Assembly (NCBI GenBank): GCA_003648575.1
Contig: QMPN01000102.1
Location: 1-9,599, forward strand
Source of the DNA: Bacteroidota bacterium
GTDB lineage: Bacteria; Bacteroidota; Bacteroidia; Bacteroidales; B18-G4
Length of the DNA stretch: 9,599 nucleotides
Direction of reading: 5' to 3'
A program made the position numbers and the translations under genes. Position 1 is the first letter of the stretch. Each line of letters begins with the position of its first letter. Shown here one piece after another: positions 6,622-9,599 of this stretch. A model generated the notes under the pieces. That model was given only the letters and a program-made list of their open reading frames with translations, did not search any database and was not told the DNA's origin.

Positions 6622-7566
6622 TTGGAATACATCTTCTTCATACTCGGCTTTGTAATATTGATCGGCGGAGCAACACTGCTGATCGATGGTGCTTCAAATA
6701 TCGGGCGGAGGCTGGGCATTCCCGAGGGAATCACCGGATTGACTATCCTGGCCATCGGAACATCCTTACCGGAGCTCATCATCAATGTTTTTGCAAGCTT
6801 AAATGGGAATACCGATCTGGCTGTGTCCAATGTACTTGGAAGCAACATACTGAATATACTTGTGATTGTGGGGATTACTGCCCTGATCAAGCCTATACCT
6901 GTATTAAAACCAACCTATTACCGCGACATACCTTTCAGCCTGTTTGCAGTAGGGCTGCTGTTTTTTATGGTTCAGGATGGCTGGACCATGCAAGAAGGCA
7001 GTAAGATCATCGGCCGGGTAGATGGAATCATTTTCCTTATACTGCTCATCGTCTTTCTGTATATATATTTCCGTAGCTCAAGCAAGACTCCCAAAGATGA
7101 AAAGCCAGGCAAGCTAAGGCCGGCATGGATGGCCATTGTTTTTATTCTCCTCGGGATTGTGGGATTATACTTTGGAGGTGAGTGGATCGTTGAGGGGGCT
7201 GTATTTGTTGCTTCTGAGTTCGGCATGAGCGAAGCCACCATCGGCCTTACTATCGTTGCCATTGCCACTTCCCTGCCGGAACTGGTAACCTCTATCATGG
7301 CTGCCATAAGGAAAAGCCCCGAGATGGCCATCGGAAATGCCGTTGGATCCTGTATTTTCAACATACTGCTGGTATTAGGCGTCAGCTCAGTAATCCATCC
7401 CATCCCCTTTCAGTCGGGAAGCATCTTCGACCTGATCATGGTACTCGTTGCCACTGTCACACTGGTAGTATTTGTATACACCGGAAAAGGACGGATGATA
7501 TCGAGGGTTGAAGGCGGGATTATGATAGGGATGTATGGAGTTTATTTGTGGTGGATACTTTACTAG
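6622..7566 (+). CDS. CaCA-family sodium/calcium exchanger
   Basis: The 314-aa inner-membrane protein has the two alpha-repeats of the Ca2+:cation antiporter family (YrbG/NCX type), which exports Ca2+ in exchange for Na+. Alpha-1 (about 35-85) has GTSLPE with Glu51 and SNVLGSNILN; alpha-2 (about 205-255) has ATSLPE with Glu220 and GNAVGSCIFN. The two Glu residues are the expected cation ligands. About ten hydrophobic segments are visible, with a short charged loop at 151-167 between the halves. The start is unusual: the frame is closed by TGA at 6604-6606 and contains no ATG before 6622, so TTG 6622 is the best choice, because it gives the family-typical N-terminus (M)EYIFFILGF. The gene begins 14 bp after the palindromic element and converges on galK. 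No clear promoter is visible. Confidence 0.92.
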   Translation: MEYIFFILGFVILIGGATLLIDGASNIGRRLGIPEGITGLTILAIGTSLPELIINVFASLNGNTDLAVSNVLGSNILNILVIVGITALIKPIPVLKPTYYRDIPFSLFAVGLLFFMVQDGWTMQEGSKIIGRVDGIIFLILLIVFLYIYFRSSSKTPKDEKPGKLRPAWMAIVFILLGIVGLYFGGEWIVEGAVFVASEFGMSEATIGLTIVAIATSLPELVTSIMAAIRKSPEMAIGNAVGSCIFNILLVLGVSSVIHPIPFQSGSIFDLIMVLVATVTLVVFVYTGKGRMISRVEGGIMIGMYGVYLWWILY

Positions 7567-7596
7567 TCACTGGTTACTGGTTACTGGTTACTGGTT
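7562..7596. repeat. Heptamer array shared by two convergent stop codons
   Basis: Five 7-bp units, ACTAGTC then four ACTGGTT, are followed by ACTAG (7597-7601). The exchanger stop TAG (7564-7566) lies in the first ACTAG and the galK stop (CTA, 7598-7600, minus) in the last. The units are the reverse complements of AACCAGT and GACTAGT in the array at 1-154, about 7.4 kb away, so the two arrays belong to one family in opposite orientation. Confidence 0.95.
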
Positions 7597-7597
7597 A

Positions 7598-8767
7598 CTA
7601 GAGTTCCGTAACTTTTCCAGCGCCACCAACGATCCCGGGCAAATAGAAATCAGGTAGCAAACCGGTTTTCTTCTGGTAATCTTCTTTCACGTTGCGCATA
7701 AAATTATCAACTTCATCTTTGTGTAGAAGTGATACTGTACATCCACCGAAACCGGCGCCAGTCATGCGGGAGCCCAGTACTCCATCTTGTTTTCGGGAAA
7801 TGTCGACCATGGTATCCAGCTCAAAGCCGGTCACTTCATAATCATCCCGGAGGGAGTCATGGGATTGATTCATCAGCTCTCCGAAAAGCTCAAACTCTTT
7901 ATTCATAAGTGCTTTCACGGCATCCAGCACACGGCGGTTTTCGGAAACAATATGCCTGACGCGTTTACGGACCACTGCATCATCGATTAGCCCTAGTATC
8001 TCGTCTATTGTTTCGATGCTCAATTCTCCAAGTGAACCTATATGCATTGTTTGTTTGATGGCAGCGAGACCGGCCTGGCATTCCGCAACACGTTCATTAT
8101 ATTTGGAATCACTCAATTTCCTGACTTTCCTGGTATCGGCTATCACCAGTCGATAATTTTCCGGAGTGAAGGGTACATGGACAAATTGTTCGGTACCGCA
8201 GTTCAGGAAAAGAGCGGACTTTTTACGGGCCTTGCCCACGATGAACTGGTCCATGATGCCGCATTGTACACCCACAAATTCCCGTTCTGCCCTTAAGGAT
8301 ATGCGGATGAGTTCCATGGTATCGAGGCCACAATCATATAGATCATTTATAGCCACAGCTGTGACCAGTTCGATGGAAGCAGAAGATGATAGCCCCGCAC
8401 CTGCCGGGATATTACCTGAATAATACAGGTCGAGCCCTCCGATGGTTTTCATCTGTTTATTGAATTCATTGATCACCCCCAGCGGGTAATTCACCCATTC
8501 CCCATCATGCTTCTCAGCCAGTTTACCTAATCCGATCTCAGCCTTGTATTCGAAGTTCGTCGTTGCCAGTCGCAGGGTGTTGCCATCATTTTTCCTTGCC
8601 AGGAGGTATGTTCCGAAGCTTAGCGCTGCCGGAAGCACATATCCGTTGTTATAATCAGTATGCTCACCGATCAGGTTCACGCGGCCGGGAGCGAAGAATT
8701 CAAAAACCTCACCTTTACCTTCACCAAATAACCTTATAAATTCACTTCTTAGTTCGGCAATATCCAT
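7598..8767 (-). CDS. galK: Galactokinase
   Basis: GalK (389 aa from ATG 8767; E. coli GalK is 382 aa) phosphorylates alpha-D-galactose to galactose 1-phosphate with ATP, the first Leloir step. It is a GHMP kinase and all signatures are present: the galactose-binding segment GRVNLIGEHTDY (28-39), the ATP loop PAGAGLSSSAS (121-131), the catalytic Asp in CGIMDQF (Asp173), with Arg29 and Glu35 also placed as expected, and motif 3 GSRMTGAGFGGC (332-343). The frame stays open to 8833, but that extension is coded by hairpin repeats and the -7 promoter element, so it is not real. No galT, galE or mutarotase gene is adjacent. The promoter is so close that the mRNA should be leaderless. Confidence 0.95.
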   Translation of the reverse strand: MDIAELRSEFIRLFGEGKGEVFEFFAPGRVNLIGEHTDYNNGYVLPAALSFGTYLLARKNDGNTLRLATTNFEYKAEIGLGKLAEKHDGEWVNYPLGVINEFNKQMKTIGGLDLYYSGNIPAGAGLSSSASIELVTAVAINDLYDCGLDTMELIRISLRAEREFVGVQCGIMDQFIVGKARKKSALFLNCGTEQFVHVPFTPENYRLVIADTRKVRKLSDSKYNERVAECQAGLAAIKQTMHIGSLGELSIETIDEILGLIDDAVVRKRVRHIVSENRRVLDAVKALMNKEFELFGELMNQSHDSLRDDYEVTGFELDTMVDISRKQDGVLGSRMTGAGFGGCTVSLLHKDEVDNFMRNVKEDYQKKTGLLPDFYLPGIVGGAGKVTEL

Positions 8768-8771
8768 AAAG

Positions 8772-8779
8772 CAAATATA
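8772..8779 (-). promoter_or_regulatory. -7 element directly before galK
   Basis: The minus strand reads TATATTTG, a full match to TAnnTTTG, just 4 nt upstream of the galK ATG. Transcription a few bases downstream would start at or next to the ATG, predicting a leaderless mRNA. No convincing -33 TTG lies at the usual distance (the nearest is 27 nt upstream). It also decides the start: longer N-termini would be encoded by untranscribed DNA. Confidence 0.6.
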
Positions 8780-8804
8780 GGTGAGATTTTTGAGTGTTGG
8801 GTGT

Positions 8805-8934
8805 TCCAACTTCGCTAAAGCTTCGTTGGACAAAGTGAGTGTTGAGTTAGATATTAGTTTTTAGTTGAACTCACCTTCGCGAAAGCTTCGGCGAGCAATG
8901 TCAGTTGAATCCTCCTTCGCTGCGCTTCGGCGGA
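8805..8934. repeat. Three hairpin repeats upstream of galK
   Basis: Three imperfect palindromes share the core TTCGC-loop-GCTTCG. Copy 1 is 8805-8830 (arms TCCAAC/GTTGGA, loop TAAA). Copy 2 is 8870-8895 (CTCACC/GGCGAG, loop GAAA). Copy 3 is 8910-8934 (TCCTCC/GGCGGA, loop TGC). Each is followed by CAA, and copies 2 and 3 are both preceded by AGTTGAA, so they form a tandem unit of about 40 bp. Loop and arm bases vary while pairing is largely kept. They lie upstream of the galK promoter and do not code. Confidence 0.85.
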
Positions 8935-9162
8935 CAAGTCGGTTAAATCAATTGAGTGAGTTTATTGGTCCCTAAATCCTGGAACTTGCTTTGGTGTTTG
9001 AATTTGGGAGTTTGGATTTTGTTTTGGTATTTGGATTTCAATAAAGCACCTCACCCCCTATATCCCCTCTTCCCACTCCCGAACACTCGGGATCGGGACA
9101 GGTTCTCAAGGAGAAGGGGACTTTTATTTTATTGGTAAAGTCCAACACACAGGATTTTAAAT
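8935..9162. other. Noncoding stretch with low-complexity and inverted repeats
   Basis: No credible gene is present. The part at about 8990-9040 is rich in TTTGG/TTTGGATTT motifs. At 9077-9092 there is a perfect palindrome TCCCGA-ACAC-TCGGGA, and a further TCGGGA follows at 9093-9098. ATCGGGACAGG (9092-9102) is the inverted copy of 5349-5359. CCCCTCTTCC near 9064 and GGAGAAGGGG near 9110 are partly complementary, so the whole 9060-9120 piece looks like a dispersed palindromic repeat. Confidence 0.6.
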
Positions 9163-9192
9163 AAAAAAAGCCGCCCAAAGGCGGCATTTTTT
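9163..9192 (-). terminator. Intrinsic terminator of tRNA-Arg
   Basis: A perfect 6-bp GC stem GCCGCC/GGCGGC (9170-9175 and 9180-9185) with a 4-nt loop is followed on the minus strand by seven T. It begins directly after the tRNA 3' end. An A/T-rich run on the other side makes it potentially bidirectional. Confidence 0.9.
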
Positions 9193-9193
9193 G

Positions 9194-9267
9194 TGAACCC
9201 GGAGGAATTCGAATCCCCAACCTCCTGATCCGTAGTCAGGTGCACTATCCAGTTATGCTACGGGTCC
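9194..9267 (-). tRNA. tRNA-Arg (anticodon ACG)
   Basis: The minus strand folds into a full cloverleaf of 74 nt. The acceptor stem is GGACCCG/CGGGTTC with one G-T pair, the D stem GCAT/GTGC has loop AACTGGATA, the anticodon stem is CCTGA/TCAGG with loop CTACGGA, and the T stem is GGGGA/TCCTC with loop TTCGAAT. The anticodon ACG (9231-9233) reads CGN Arg codons after deamination of A34 to inosine by TadA. The discriminator is A and the CCA end is not encoded, so it must be added by the CCA-adding enzyme. A -7 element lies upstream and a strong terminator downstream, so it is a single-gene transcript. Confidence 0.96.
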
Positions 9268-9295
9268 AGTGTTTCTTGTTGCTCGAAAGCGCGTG

Positions 9296-9324
9296 CAAAT
9301 ATACGACTATTTCTCAAATTCCAA
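9296..9324 (-). promoter_or_regulatory. Promoter of tRNA-Arg
   Basis: On the minus strand TTG (9322-9324) is followed 18 nt later by TATATTTG (9296-9303), a full -7 match with near-normal -33 spacing. It lies about 28 nt upstream of the mature tRNA 5' end, leaving a short 5' leader for RNase P. Confidence 0.65.
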
Positions 9325-9599
9325 GCTCCAGCAGCCATATTCCAACGAAACTGCAAAATCCAAATTCCAAAATGCAAAAACTTCATACTTCAAATTTCAA
9401 ACTTCAAATAAAAATAGATCTGGCAATCTAATATTTACAATGTATTGACCATTTTTTTTAATTGGATATCCTACATCAGATCGTAAACTGTACCTACAGA
9501 ATTCAGAATCAGATAGCGCGAGACCTGCGCCAGCGGAGTGAGTTTACGAACCTCCGACACAAAAGCAAGAAAATATAAATTGTCATTCTGAGGACCCGG
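9325..9599. other. Noncoding right end with CCAAA-rich tract and inverted repeats
   Basis: No gene is visible. 9330-9415 is rich in CCAAATT/CTTCAAA motifs. CAAAATCCAAA (about 9353-9363) is the exact inverse of TTTGGATTTTG near 9012, on the other side of the tRNA. A 9-bp perfect inverted repeat, TCGTAAACT (9481-9489) and AGTTTACGA (9541-9549), encloses 51 bp. Inside and beyond it a smaller hairpin forms: CGGAG (9534-9538) with CTCCG (9552-9556). TGTCATTCTGAGGA at 9581 looks like the left end of a palindromic element cut by the window edge. Confidence 0.6.

Noticed and set aside
8768..8833. Longer galK N-terminus (22 extra residues)
   Set aside because: The extension is encoded by a hairpin repeat and the -7 promoter element; family length and start fit ATG 8767.
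8956..9431. Short ORFs of about 60 residues around the tRNA
   Set aside because: They run through low-complexity repeats, the terminator or the tRNA itself and have unlikely compositions.

Overview
The window looks like a chromosomal stretch of a Bacteroidota member, probably Bacteroidales or a relative. Three things suggest this. Promoters match the Bacteroidota -7 element TAnnTTTG instead of TATAAT. Start codons lack Shine-Dalgarno sequences and have A-rich leaders. The gene order serC-serA-(four-helix bundle)-DUF1015 next to a LuxC-type acyl-CoA reductase is familiar from that phylum, from memory. No phage, plasmid, transposase or CRISPR was seen, and most genes are intact housekeeping genes.

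Layout. A heptamer tandem array (1-154) runs into the 3' end of an acyl-CoA reductase gene (minus, 143-1195). A divergent promoter region (1196-1308) separates it from a plus-strand serine-synthesis cluster: serC (1309-2382), serA (2476-3399), a four-helix-bundle/23S-IVP-family gene (3453-3896) and a DUF1015 gene (3923-5170). A 16-unit octamer array follows (5173-5300). Next come a small orphan gene (minus, 5411-5698) and, divergent from it, a YggS/YlmE-type PLP homeostasis gene (5794-6456) whose 3' end lies in another heptamer array. A 73-bp palindromic element (6535-6607) precedes a CaCA-family Na+/Ca2+ exchanger with a TTG start (6622-7566). The exchanger converges on galK (minus, 7598-8767) across a short heptamer array that contains both stop codons. 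Right of galK the DNA is noncoding: three hairpin repeats, low-complexity tracts, a tRNA-Arg(ACG) with promoter and terminator (minus, 9163-9324), and inverted repeats to the window end.

How the genes work together. SerC and SerA are the first two enzymes of serine synthesis from 3-phosphoglycerate. No serB phosphatase gene is in the window, and DUF1015 carries a DGHHR motif reminiscent of ParB/Srx-fold serine kinases, so a phosphoserine-related role is a testable guess. YggS manages PLP, the SerC cofactor. GalK starts galactose use.

The most unusual signal is structural. Most gene 3' ends here carry a tandem array of 7-bp units (one array is 8 bp), often overlapping the stop codon. The units differ in sequence, but read in gene orientation most share a GGTWNNN pattern. 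The window lacks an obvious new defence or mobile system; the arrays and the SerA/DUF1015 variants are the best leads.
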